From assembly GCA_028875085.1 (NCBI GenBank), contig JAPPFU010000116.1, forward strand, positions 1 to 5,455: a DNA stretch of 5,455 bases, in the 5' to 3' direction. Position numbers and translations under genes: made by a program. This DNA comes from Chloroflexota bacterium (GTDB taxonomy: Bacteria; Chloroflexota; Dehalococcoidia; Lucifugimonadales; Australimonadaceae). A model generated the notes under the pieces. It was not told where the DNA came from and made no database searches. It saw only the letters and a list, made by a program, of their open reading frames with translations. This document shows positions 1 to 5,083 of this stretch, piece by piece; positions within the stretch are counted from its first letter, which is position 1; every line of letters begins with the position of its first letter.

Positions 1-44
1 ACGAGTTCAACCGCCTCATCATGGACTTCATCGCCAACGACTAG
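1..44 (+). CDS. 3' end of an alpha/beta hydrolase (partial, first paralog of the array)
   Basis: Only the last 13 codons and the TAG stop (42-44) lie in the window; the reading frame starts at base 3. They encode EFNRLIMDFIAND, which lines up with the C-termini of the two complete downstream hydrolases (DEWNRLVIRFLTD and DEFNRLVLDFLTH). The first 17 bases are identical to 1707-1723 in the last gene of the array. The motif DEFNRLV-x-x-FL just after the catalytic histidine is typical of meta-cleavage-product hydrolases such as BphD. The stop lies 13 bases before the next start, so it is probably the upstream member of the same operon. Its catalytic residues are outside the window. Confidence 0.75.
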   Translation, partial: EFNRLIMDFIAND

Positions 45-57
45 CCGCAGTTGCGCG

Positions 58-882
58 ATGGCGCTTACCGCCGAGAACACCAGCCGCTACGCCGACGCCA
101 ATGGCGTGCGCATCCACTACCACGAGGCAGGAGCGGGGCCGCCGCTGGTCTGCGTCGCCGCCACCGCCTTCGGCGCGACCGCGTGGGGGCAGAACCGCCG
201 CAACCTCGAAGCCCTCTCGCAGCGCTTCCGCACCATGCTCGTCAACCTGCCGCCGCAGGGCGACTCCGACAAGCAGGTCAAGAGCGACGAGCCGCGCCTC
301 GACTTCTACGCGCGGGTGCTCCGCGACTTCCTCGACGCCCTCGGCATCGAGCGCGCCCACTTCTACGGCGGCTCGCCGGGCGCGGGGCCGGTGCTCAAGC
401 TCGCCGCGCTTCACCCCGAACGCGTCGAGCGCATCGTCGTCGACGCGCCCACGGGCCTCGGCAAGAGCCTCTTCAATCCCATGCCCGTAGAGGGCGCCGC
501 CTACACCGCCGCCTTCGGGCGCGAGCCGACGATGGAGCGCCTGCGCGAGGTGATGGAGATACAGATATCGCGCCCCGAGCTGCGCGAGGAGGCAATCGAA
601 CTGCGCTACGCCGCCGCGCACGCGCCCGGCTACCAGGAGGCGCGCGGCAACATCTCCGGCCCGATGGAAGGGCTGCTCAACTTCATCCAGCGCGTCAGCG
701 CGCCCACGCTCATCATCTGGGGCGCCGCCGACCGCGACGTGCCCATGGACCGCGGCCTCGCCGCGATGTGGGAGATGCCGAACGCGCGCCTCCACCTGTT
801 CGGCGCGGGCTGCGGTCACTGGCCGCAGTACGAGCGCGCCGACGAGTGGAACCGCCTCGTCATCCGCTTCCTTACCGACTGA
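58..882 (+). CDS. alpha/beta hydrolase, MCP-hydrolase (BphD/MhpC)-like, with altered oxyanion motif
   Basis: A 274-residue alpha/beta-hydrolase-fold protein, close to the usual 280-290 of C-C bond hydrolases that cleave ring-fission products of aromatic compounds. It is cytoplasmic, with no signal peptide. Visible triad: Ser106 in the elbow GGSPG (104-108), Asp225 in WGAAD (221-225) and His254 in CGHWPQYE. The tail DEWNRLVIRFL matches the family's DEFNRLVIDFL. A helical lid lies at about 140-210. Oddly, the HGGGPGA oxyanion-hole motif of the family is replaced by AATAFGA (about 35-41), and the usual DLPGYG strand end reads NLPPQG (63-68). Substrate or chemistry may therefore differ from classical MCP hydrolases. 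The ATG at 58 is the only start in frame after the upstream stop, and no clear Shine-Dalgarno precedes it, which suggests coupling to the upstream gene. The exact substrate is unknown. Confidence 0.85.
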   Translation: MALTAENTSRYADANGVRIHYHEAGAGPPLVCVAATAFGATAWGQNRRNLEALSQRFRTMLVNLPPQGDSDKQVKSDEPRLDFYARVLRDFLDALGIERAHFYGGSPGAGPVLKLAALHPERVERIVVDAPTGLGKSLFNPMPVEGAAYTAAFGREPTMERLREVMEIQISRPELREEAIELRYAAAHAPGYQEARGNISGPMEGLLNFIQRVSAPTLIIWGAADRDVPMDRGLAAMWEMPNARLHLFGAGCGHWPQYERADEWNRLVIRFLTD

Positions 883-892
883 CTCCGCCCGC

Positions 893-899
893 AGGAGAG
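893..899 (+). promoter_or_regulatory. ribosome binding site for the GTG-started hydrolase
   Basis: AGGAGAG lies 5 to 7 bases before the GTG at 905 and fixes this non-ATG start. It sits inside the 22-base gap between the two hydrolases, so the downstream gene appears to have its own initiation signal within the operon. Confidence 0.7.
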
Positions 900-904
900 A
901 CCGC

Positions 905-1747
905 GTGACCCTCGACAAGGCAGACTCCGACCGCTACGCGACCATCGACGGCGTGGAACTGCACTACAACGACGTCGGCTCCGGCCCCGCCCTGATGACC
1001 TTCCACGGCGGCGGCCCCGGCGCCAACGCGTGGGACAACACGCGGTTCAACGTCCCCGAACTCTCCAAGCACTTCCGCATGCTGTTGGTCGACCTGCCCG
1101 GCTACGGCGGCTCCGACAAGGCCGCGACGCTGCCCGAGGGCAAGACGGTCGACGGCTTCCTCGCCGGACTGATGCGCGGCCTGCTCGACCACCTGGGCAT
1201 CGAGACGACCCACCTCTACTGCTCCTCCTTCAGCGGCCCCTTCGGCGTCCGCTTCGGCCTCGACTATCCCGACCGCATCGGCAAACTCGTCCTCCAAGCC
1301 TCCTATGCCTCCACCGGCCTGCCGCTGATGCTCTCGCCCACACCCGCCGAAGGCATCAAGACGCTGATGGAGTTCCGCGAAGAGCCCACCTACGAGCGCA
1401 TGCAGCGGATGATGGACTACTTCATCCCCAATCCCGCGTTGCGGAGCAAGGAACTGGTCGACCGCCGCTTCGCCGCCGCGACCATCCCCGGCCACCTCGA
1501 GGCAGCCGCCCGCTTCGGCGGCAGCGCCAACATGAGCAACCTCCAGCGCGAGGCCACCAACCTGAAGGCGGAGACGCTGCTGTTGTGGGGCGGTCAAGAC
1601 TGGATGGTGCCGGTGGAGGGCGTGCTGCGCGCGATGGGCGAGATTCCAAACCTGCGCGTCCACATCTGGCGCGGCGCGGGCCACTTCGTCCAGTACGAGC
1701 ACCGCGACGAGTTCAACCGCCTCGTCCTCGACTTCCTCACGCACTAG
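905..1747 (+). CDS. alpha/beta hydrolase, MCP-hydrolase (BphD/MhpC)-like, with altered nucleophile elbow
   Basis: A 280-residue paralog of the preceding gene, starting with GTG behind AGGAGAG. The oxyanion-hole signature HGGGPGA (34-40) and DLPGYGGSDK (63-72) are intact and typical of meta-cleavage-product hydrolases. The lid segment AEGIKTLMEFREEPTYERM (148-166) resembles the BphD lid, and the acid and base are visible as Asp232 (WGGQD) and His260 (AGHFVQYE). The elbow reads C106-S-S108-F-S110 instead of G-x-S-x-G. By alignment Ser108 is the nucleophile, but both flanking glycines are changed, to Cys and Ser. The residue after the catalytic His is Phe, where BphD has Trp. A C-C or ester hydrolase on an aromatic or alicyclic ring-fission product is the likeliest role. 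It could also be a non-classical family member. Family assignment is firm; the substrate is not. Confidence 0.87.
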   Translation: MTLDKADSDRYATIDGVELHYNDVGSGPALMTFHGGGPGANAWDNTRFNVPELSKHFRMLLVDLPGYGGSDKAATLPEGKTVDGFLAGLMRGLLDHLGIETTHLYCSSFSGPFGVRFGLDYPDRIGKLVLQASYASTGLPLMLSPTPAEGIKTLMEFREEPTYERMQRMMDYFIPNPALRSKELVDRRFAAATIPGHLEAAARFGGSANMSNLQREATNLKAETLLLWGGQDWMVPVEGVLRAMGEIPNLRVHIWRGAGHFVQYEHRDEFNRLVLDFLTH

Positions 1748-1776
1748 CGGGGCACGCGGCGGGGGGCGCTGCCTTG

Positions 1777-1803
1777 TAGGGACAGGTTTGAAACCTGTCC
1801 CTA
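1777..1803. repeat. perfect 13-bp inverted repeat between convergent genes
   Basis: TAGGGACAGGTTT (1777-1789), one central G (1790), then its exact reverse complement AAACCTGTCCCTA (1791-1803). It lies 29 bases after the hydrolase stop and 7 bases before the stop of the convergent membrane-protein gene. As RNA from either strand it would form a strong stem of about 10-12 bp. It is well placed as a bidirectional transcription end, although no T-run follows on either strand. Its perfection also suits a dispersed palindromic (REP- or MITE-like) element. No second copy is present in this window. Confidence 0.8.
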
Positions 1804-1810
1804 TGGAACA

Positions 1811-2047
1811 TCACCAGCGAAAGCGGTCAATCACTCTTCCTATCCTGTCCCCCAATCCAGCGCCGAATCCGCCGAGTACGGCCATGCCAAAGAGCGCCAT
1901 CATAAGGCGGCCCCACCTGATAGCCTCTTCTTCCCAGGTACCCTGATTGATGAAGTACTGGGCAATCAGCAGGCCAATGCCAATGCCGAGTGCGGCGCCG
2001 ACTAAGCCGCCAACGACCGTCCATCCGGAAATTGGGGGTTGCCTCAT
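1811..2047 (-). CDS. small Gly-rich two-helix membrane protein, unknown function
   Basis: A 78-residue protein, not recognised. The first helix (about 10-33, TVVGGLVGAALGIGIG...) has glycines at intervals that form GxxxG-type zippers, which favour helix packing. A second hydrophobic segment (about 48-66, RLMMALFGMAVLGG...) follows an acidic/aromatic loop (TWEEEAIRWG). The tail GDRIGRVIDRFRW is basic. The start at 2047 is chosen over an upstream ATG at 2092 because AAGGAG lies 4 bases before it, and because the longer start would add an Arg-rich stretch overlapping the HNH gene. It lies 26 bases after the HNH stop on the same strand, so it is probably co-transcribed. A channel-like, holin-like or scaffold role is possible but nothing shows it. 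Confidence 0.72.
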   Translation of the reverse strand: MRQPPISGWTVVGGLVGAALGIGIGLLIAQYFINQGTWEEEAIRWGRLMMALFGMAVLGGFGAGLGDRIGRVIDRFRW

Positions 2048-2051
2048 GTGT

Positions 2052-2057
2052 CTCCTT
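2052..2057 (-). promoter_or_regulatory. ribosome binding site of the small membrane protein
   Basis: On the minus strand the bases read AAGGAG, followed by ACAC and the ATG at 2047. This is a full Shine-Dalgarno match and decides the start of the 78-residue protein. Confidence 0.7.
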
Positions 2058-2073
2058 CTTCTCCGCATTGCGC

Positions 2074-2325
2074 TTACGCCTTCGCCATCCACCCGTTCGC
2101 GCGGTTGTGGCGGCGCAGACCCTCCAGCGTCAGCGTGTTGCTCTTGGCGAGGTTGCAGGGGCCGCAGAGGAGGAGACGGTTGCTGATGTGGTGCAAGCCG
2201 CCCTGCGAGCGCGGCGCATTGTGGTCGAGTTGTAAGTAGCGCTCATCGTCAAATCTGCGGTCGCAGCCCGCACAGACGATGCCGTTGCGCTCAACCAGCT
2301 GCGCTTTCATCTGCGCGTTGGTCAT
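2074..2325 (-). CDS. HNH endonuclease domain protein, probably the detached C-terminal half of a methyltransferase-HNH fusion
   Basis: From the ATG at 2325 this frame encodes 83 residues with a complete HNH/zinc-finger core: C18-x2-C21, LDHNAPRSQGG (first His at 35), SNRLLL (Asn at 49) and C54-x2-C57 followed by NLAKSNTLTL. The four cysteines should bind structural zinc, and the beta-beta-alpha fold binds a catalytic metal for DNA nicking. Its ATG overlaps the TGA of the methyltransferase frame as ATGA, the classic coupled arrangement. The frame stays open further upstream to 2553, and PRLITFGSVIYSTTPPVRTDEG (from about 2451) continues sensibly into the HNH part. The ancestral form was therefore probably one protein with the methyltransferase. 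Whether it is made separately, by frameshifting or not at all cannot be told here. Confidence 0.75.
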   Translation of the reverse strand: MTNAQMKAQLVERNGIVCAGCDRRFDDERYLQLDHNAPRSQGGLHHISNRLLLCGPCNLAKSNTLTLEGLRRHNRANGWMAKA

Positions 2326-3380
2326 CTTCGGGCCGGGCGGCTCAGGTATCTGCACCTTGACGGTAAGGGTCGGCGCGGCGGTCTTGCCCTCGTCCGTGCG
2401 CACCGGCGGCGTGGTGGAGTAGATAACGCTGCCAAAGGTGATGAGGCGCGGATTCGCGCATCGGAATCCGCGTCCGGGACGGCGAGCTTCTCGTCCCGCA
2501 GGCGGTCGAGCACCATCTTGTGCGCACCGTCCCAGATGTCCATGCCCACCCACTCGCGGCCAAGCCGCTCCGCCGCTACGGGCGTGGTGGCGCAGCCAGC
2601 GAAGGGGTCGAGCACCATATCGCCCGGGTTACTGCTCGCCTTGATGATGCGCTCGTAGAGGGCGAGGGGCTTCTGCGTGGGATAGCCTGACCGTTCTTTC
2701 GACCATGGCATTACACCATGCAATTCGATAACGTCGTCCGGTAGCTTGCCCTTCGGGTCGCGCTCCGTGCCGTCTGCTCGGAGTTGCCCATCAACCCATT
2801 TGTGAGGAGTCCTAACGTCATCTACGTTGAACGTCCATTTAGTAGATTTCGTATAGAACAACAGCGTGTCGTGCTTTCGTGCCCACCGTGAGCGCGATGC
2901 ACCTCCGCCAGAGTAATACCAGACCATCTCGTTTTGGAAATTCTTGCGCCCGAAGATGGCGTCCATCAGGGTTTTGACGTAGGCGTGGGCGGTGTGGTCG
3001 ATGTGCAGGTAGATGGAGCCGTGATCGGCGAGGACGCGGTGCATCTCCATCAGCCGCACGCCGAGCCAGCAGAGGAATGCGCCCATATCGTCTCCGGCGA
3101 CCAAGCGCGCATTGTCAATGGCGAACCAAGCGGCGGGCCAATCGTCCTGGATGGCATCCACCCACTCGGCGTGGACATCCTTGTCCCACGACCAGCGGTC
3201 TTCGAAGCGCGCACCCTGGGCAAGGCTATCGGGCGTAGCGTGGAAGTCCTTGCTCTTGTTGAAGGGTGGGTCGGTGGCGATGAGGTCCACCGTGCCGGAG
3301 TTCATGCCGCGCAGGAACGGCAGGTTGTCGCCGTGATAGAGCGTGCGGGATTCGAAGTTGCGTGGGGCGGCGGCGGGCAT
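2322..3380 (-). CDS. beta-class DNA methyltransferase (likely N6-adenine), C-terminus out of frame
   Basis: An S-adenosylmethionine-dependent DNA methyltransferase of the N6_N4_Mtase type. The catalytic motif IV, TDPPFN (36-41), precedes the SAM-binding motif I, LDPFAGCATT (257-266). This order, with the target-recognition region between them (about 150-230), defines the beta class. DPPF rather than SPP favours N6-adenine over N4-cytosine. Other conserved stretches are YHGDNLPFLR (15-24), GSIYLHIDHTAHAYVKTLMD (121-140) and SGYPTQKPLALYERII (231-246). The ATG at 3380 has AGGAG 8 bases upstream. Homology-like sequence ends near residue 312; the last 40 residues are Arg/Pro-rich and look like out-of-frame sequence. 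G+C is much lower than in the flanking genes, which points to horizontal transfer. No cognate restriction gene other than the HNH domain is visible. Methylation should still work if the truncated C-terminus is tolerated. Confidence 0.88.
   Translation of the reverse strand: MPAAAPRNFESRTLYHGDNLPFLRGMNSGTVDLIATDPPFNKSKDFHATPDSLAQGARFEDRWSWDKDVHAEWVDAIQDDWPAAWFAIDNARLVAGDDMGAFLCWLGVRLMEMHRVLADHGSIYLHIDHTAHAYVKTLMDAIFGRKNFQNEMVWYYSGGGASRSRWARKHDTLLFYTKSTKWTFNVDDVRTPHKWVDGQLRADGTERDPKGKLPDDVIELHGVMPWSKERSGYPTQKPLALYERIIKASSNPGDMVLDPFAGCATTPVAAERLGREWVGMDIWDGAHKMVLDRLRDEKLAVPDADSDARIRASSPLAALSTPPRRRCARTRARPPRRPLPSRCRYLSRPARR
2440..2460 (-). other. apparent frameshift joining methyltransferase and HNH reading frames
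   Basis: In the methyltransferase frame sensible sequence runs to DSDARIRA (Ala312 at 2447-2445). In the HNH frame it resumes at PRLITFG (Pro at 2451-2449). The second frame is -1 (or +2) relative to the first, as expected from loss of one base (or another number leaving remainder one). I see no X-XXY-YYZ slippery heptamer around the junction, so programmed frameshifting is not supported. A mutation or a sequencing/assembly error is more likely. Confidence 0.7.
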
Positions 3381-3388
3381 CGGACGGT

Positions 3389-3393
3389 CTCCT
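3389..3393 (-). promoter_or_regulatory. ribosome binding site of the DNA methyltransferase
   Basis: AGGAG on the minus strand lies 8 bases before the ATG at 3380. It partly overlaps an 8-base palindrome TAGCGCTA (3393-3400), which might be an operator half but is too short to call. Confidence 0.6.
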
Positions 3394-3400
3394 AGCGCTA

Positions 3401-3430
3401 ATGGTTGCGGCGCGAGGGAGCTGTTGTCAA
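3401..3430 (-). promoter_or_regulatory. candidate promoter of the methyltransferase cassette
   Basis: In the 90-base gap between the upstream unknown gene and the methyltransferase, the minus strand carries a perfect -35-like TTGACA (3430-3425). After 18 bases comes AACCAT (3406-3401), which matches only 3 of 6 positions of TATAAT. The location, 20 to 50 bases before the ATG, is right for a promoter giving the cassette its own transcription. The weak -10 box keeps this tentative. Confidence 0.3.
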
Positions 3431-3470
3431 TGACGATGTGTCGCGGCCTCGCCGCCCCAGCGCCTCCCCT

Positions 3471-4106
3471 CTACCCCAGCGTGCCGAAGTCGGTCTCGTA
3501 GGCCGAGACCAGTTCGAGGGAGAAGTCGCGGAGCGGGCGCAGCGGCTCGGGCGCGGGCGGGGGCTGCGCCGCATCGCCTGCCTCGAACGCGGCGGCGGCC
3601 TCCGCCAGCGTGCGGCTCTCCGCGTTCCGCACGACGAGCGCCGCGCTGCGCTCCGTAACCGCCAGGATGCACCCGTACTCGAAGGCGATGCTGAGCACGT
3701 TGTAGGCCACGTCCCGCTCCACCGCCTCGTCTCCCTCCACCGCGCTCAGCAGGTCTTCGAGGAATGCGTCCGCCGTAACCGCCTCGCCCGACGCGCGCGC
3801 GTGGGCCGCCTGCGCCGCCAGCGGCTCGCGGCACTCGTCCAGAATCTCCGTCGCGTCGTCGTGAGTCTGGCGCAGCAACGGCGCGACCTTGTCCGGGAAC
3901 TCGACGCCCACGGCGCAGCCCAGGCCGAAGGCCGCCCGCGCCGCGCCGCGCAGAGGCTCCGCCTCAAACAGCGGCTCGCGCTCGTCCACTTCGTGCAGGT
4001 CGTGGGGCAGCGCCTCGAGATGGAGCGCCATCACCACGTCGGTGAGCGAGGGCGGCGCCTCCTGCTCCCCGGCCGGCTCCAGCGGGATGATGCGTTGCGG
4101 CGGCAC
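3471..4106 (-). CDS. acidic protein of unknown function, coupled to mdh
   Basis: A 211-residue protein that I do not recognise. It is rich in Glu, Asp and Ala and mostly predicted helical by eye. It has three cysteines (64, 92, 146), no membrane segment or signal peptide, and a Pro-rich stretch (about 182-191, PPPAPEPLRP) before a short C-terminal helix. The GTG start at 4106 follows the mdh TAA with no spacing (TAAGTG) and has no good Shine-Dalgarno, so translation probably depends on ribosomes finishing mdh. An internal start near codon 26 is possible. This frame has a more protein-like composition than the competing frames here, which are Arg- or Ala/Arg-rich. Its position suggests a tie to the icd-mdh operon, but nothing in the sequence shows what it does. 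Confidence 0.68.
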   Translation of the reverse strand: MPPQRIIPLEPAGEQEAPPSLTDVVMALHLEALPHDLHEVDEREPLFEAEPLRGAARAAFGLGCAVGVEFPDKVAPLLRQTHDDATEILDECREPLAAQAAHARASGEAVTADAFLEDLLSAVEGDEAVERDVAYNVLSIAFEYGCILAVTERSAALVVRNAESRTLAEAAAAFEAGDAAQPPPAPEPLRPLRDFSLELVSAYETDFGTLG

Positions 4107-5045
4107 TTACGCCGCCGGGGCGTTGGCCATCGCCTCGACCAGCTCCCGCACGCCGTCCGCCGAGCGGTCGAGCGCCTCCCGCTCCGCCGCCGTCAGTTCC
4201 AGTTCCACCACGCGCTCGACACCGCCCGCGCCGAGGATCACCGGCACGCCCATGTAGACGCCGTCGATGCCGTACTCGCCCTCCAGCAGCGCCGCGCAGG
4301 GCAGTTGCCGCTTCTGGTCGAGCAGGATCGCGTCCACCATCTCCGCCGTTGCCGCCGATGGCGCGTAGAAGGCCGAACCCGTCTTCAGCAGCGCGACGAT
4401 CTCTCCGCCGCCTCCCTGCGTGCGCTTGATGACCGCCTCAAGGCGCTCCGCGCTCAGCAGCTCGCCGATGGAGACGCCGCCGACGGTGGTGTGCTTCACC
4501 AGCGGCACCATCTGGTCGCCGTGGCCGCCCAGCACGTAGGCCTGCACGTCGCGCACCGACACGCCCAGTTCGTCGGCCAGGAAGGTGCGGAAGCGCGCCG
4601 TGTCCAGCACGCCCGCCATGCCGACGACGCGCTCTTTGGGAAAGCCCGCGACGCCGTAGGCGTGCTGCACCATCGCGTCCAACGGGTTGGAGACGACCAC
4701 CAGCACCGCATCGGGCGAGCGCTTGACCGCCTCCTGGACGACGGCGCCGACGATGCGCATGTTCGTGAACAGCAGGTCGTCGCGGCTCATGCCAGGCTTG
4801 CGCGCCACGCCCGCCGTAACCACCACCACGTCGGAGTCCGCCGACTCGTCGTAGCCGTTCGTCCCCGTGATGGAGGCGTCCACGCCCAGCACCGGCCCCG
4901 ACTCCTGGATGTCCAACGCCTTGCCCTGGGGCATGCCCTCCACCACGTCCACGAGCACCACGTCCATATAGCCCCGCTCGTACAAGCGCTGGGCTGTGGT
5001 GGCGCCGACGTTGCCCGCGCCGACCACCGTTACCTTCTTGCGCAT
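4107..5045 (-). CDS. mdh: malate dehydrogenase (LDH-like type)
   Basis: A 312-residue NAD-dependent dehydrogenase that interconverts malate and oxaloacetate in the TCA cycle. Rossmann motif GAGNVG (9-14) is followed by Asp33 at the end of the second strand, expected to bind the NAD adenosine ribose. Substrate-binding arginines are Arg82 and Arg88 in ARKPGMSR (81-88); Arg82 sits where lactate dehydrogenases have Gln, so malate is the substrate. VSNPLD (118-123), Asp148 and Arg151 in GVLDTAR, and the proton-relay His175 in GGHGDQMVP are all present. Length is normal. The ATG at 5045 has AAGGAG 5 bases upstream; the longer open frame to 5423 overlaps the isocitrate dehydrogenase gene and is rejected. 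The gene lies 38 bases after that gene on the same strand, so the two probably share a transcript. Confidence 0.95.
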   Translation of the reverse strand: MRKKVTVVGAGNVGATTAQRLYERGYMDVVLVDVVEGMPQGKALDIQESGPVLGVDASITGTNGYDESADSDVVVVTAGVARKPGMSRDDLLFTNMRIVGAVVQEAVKRSPDAVLVVVSNPLDAMVQHAYGVAGFPKERVVGMAGVLDTARFRTFLADELGVSVRDVQAYVLGGHGDQMVPLVKHTTVGGVSIGELLSAERLEAVIKRTQGGGGEIVALLKTGSAFYAPSAATAEMVDAILLDQKRQLPCAALLEGEYGIDGVYMGVPVILGAGGVERVVELELTAAEREALDRSADGVRELVEAMANAPAA

Positions 5046-5050
5046 CCCGC

Positions 5051-5056
5051 CTCCTT
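5051..5056 (-). promoter_or_regulatory. ribosome binding site of mdh
   Basis: AAGGAG on the minus strand, then GCGGG, then the ATG at 5045. It selects the normal 312-residue malate dehydrogenase start over the longer open frame. Confidence 0.75.
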
Positions 5057-5070
5057 CTCCCGTTGCTTGC

Positions 5071-5083
5071 CGCCGCAGCGGCG
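5071..5083 (-). other. small GC hairpin between icd and mdh
   Basis: CGCCGC, one base, GCGGCG: a perfect inverted repeat directly after the isocitrate dehydrogenase stop, foldable as a 5-bp stem with a 3-base loop. There is no T-run, so it is not a convincing terminator. It could modulate mRNA stability between the two cistrons, or be chance in GC-rich DNA. Confidence 0.25.

Noticed and set aside
28..1744. Two long minus-strand frames (28-918 and 872-1744) opposite the hydrolases
   Set aside because: Their Ala/Val/Gly/Arg-rich composition mirrors the real + strand genes. No motifs are present, while the + frames show complete catalytic triads.
2048..2092. 15-residue longer start for the small membrane protein
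   Set aside because: It would add an Arg-rich segment overlapping the HNH gene end, whereas AAGGAG sits just before the ATG at 2047.
2322..2553. Programmed -1 ribosomal frameshift between methyltransferase and HNH frames
   Set aside because: The direction (-1) would fit, but no slippery heptamer or clear downstream structure was found by eye. Mutation, sequence error or ATGA coupling are simpler explanations.
3443..3455. Short hairpin (GCGGC, 3-base loop, GCCGC) after the unknown gene as a terminator
   Set aside because: The stem is only 5 bp and has no T-run. Such repeats are common by chance at this base composition.
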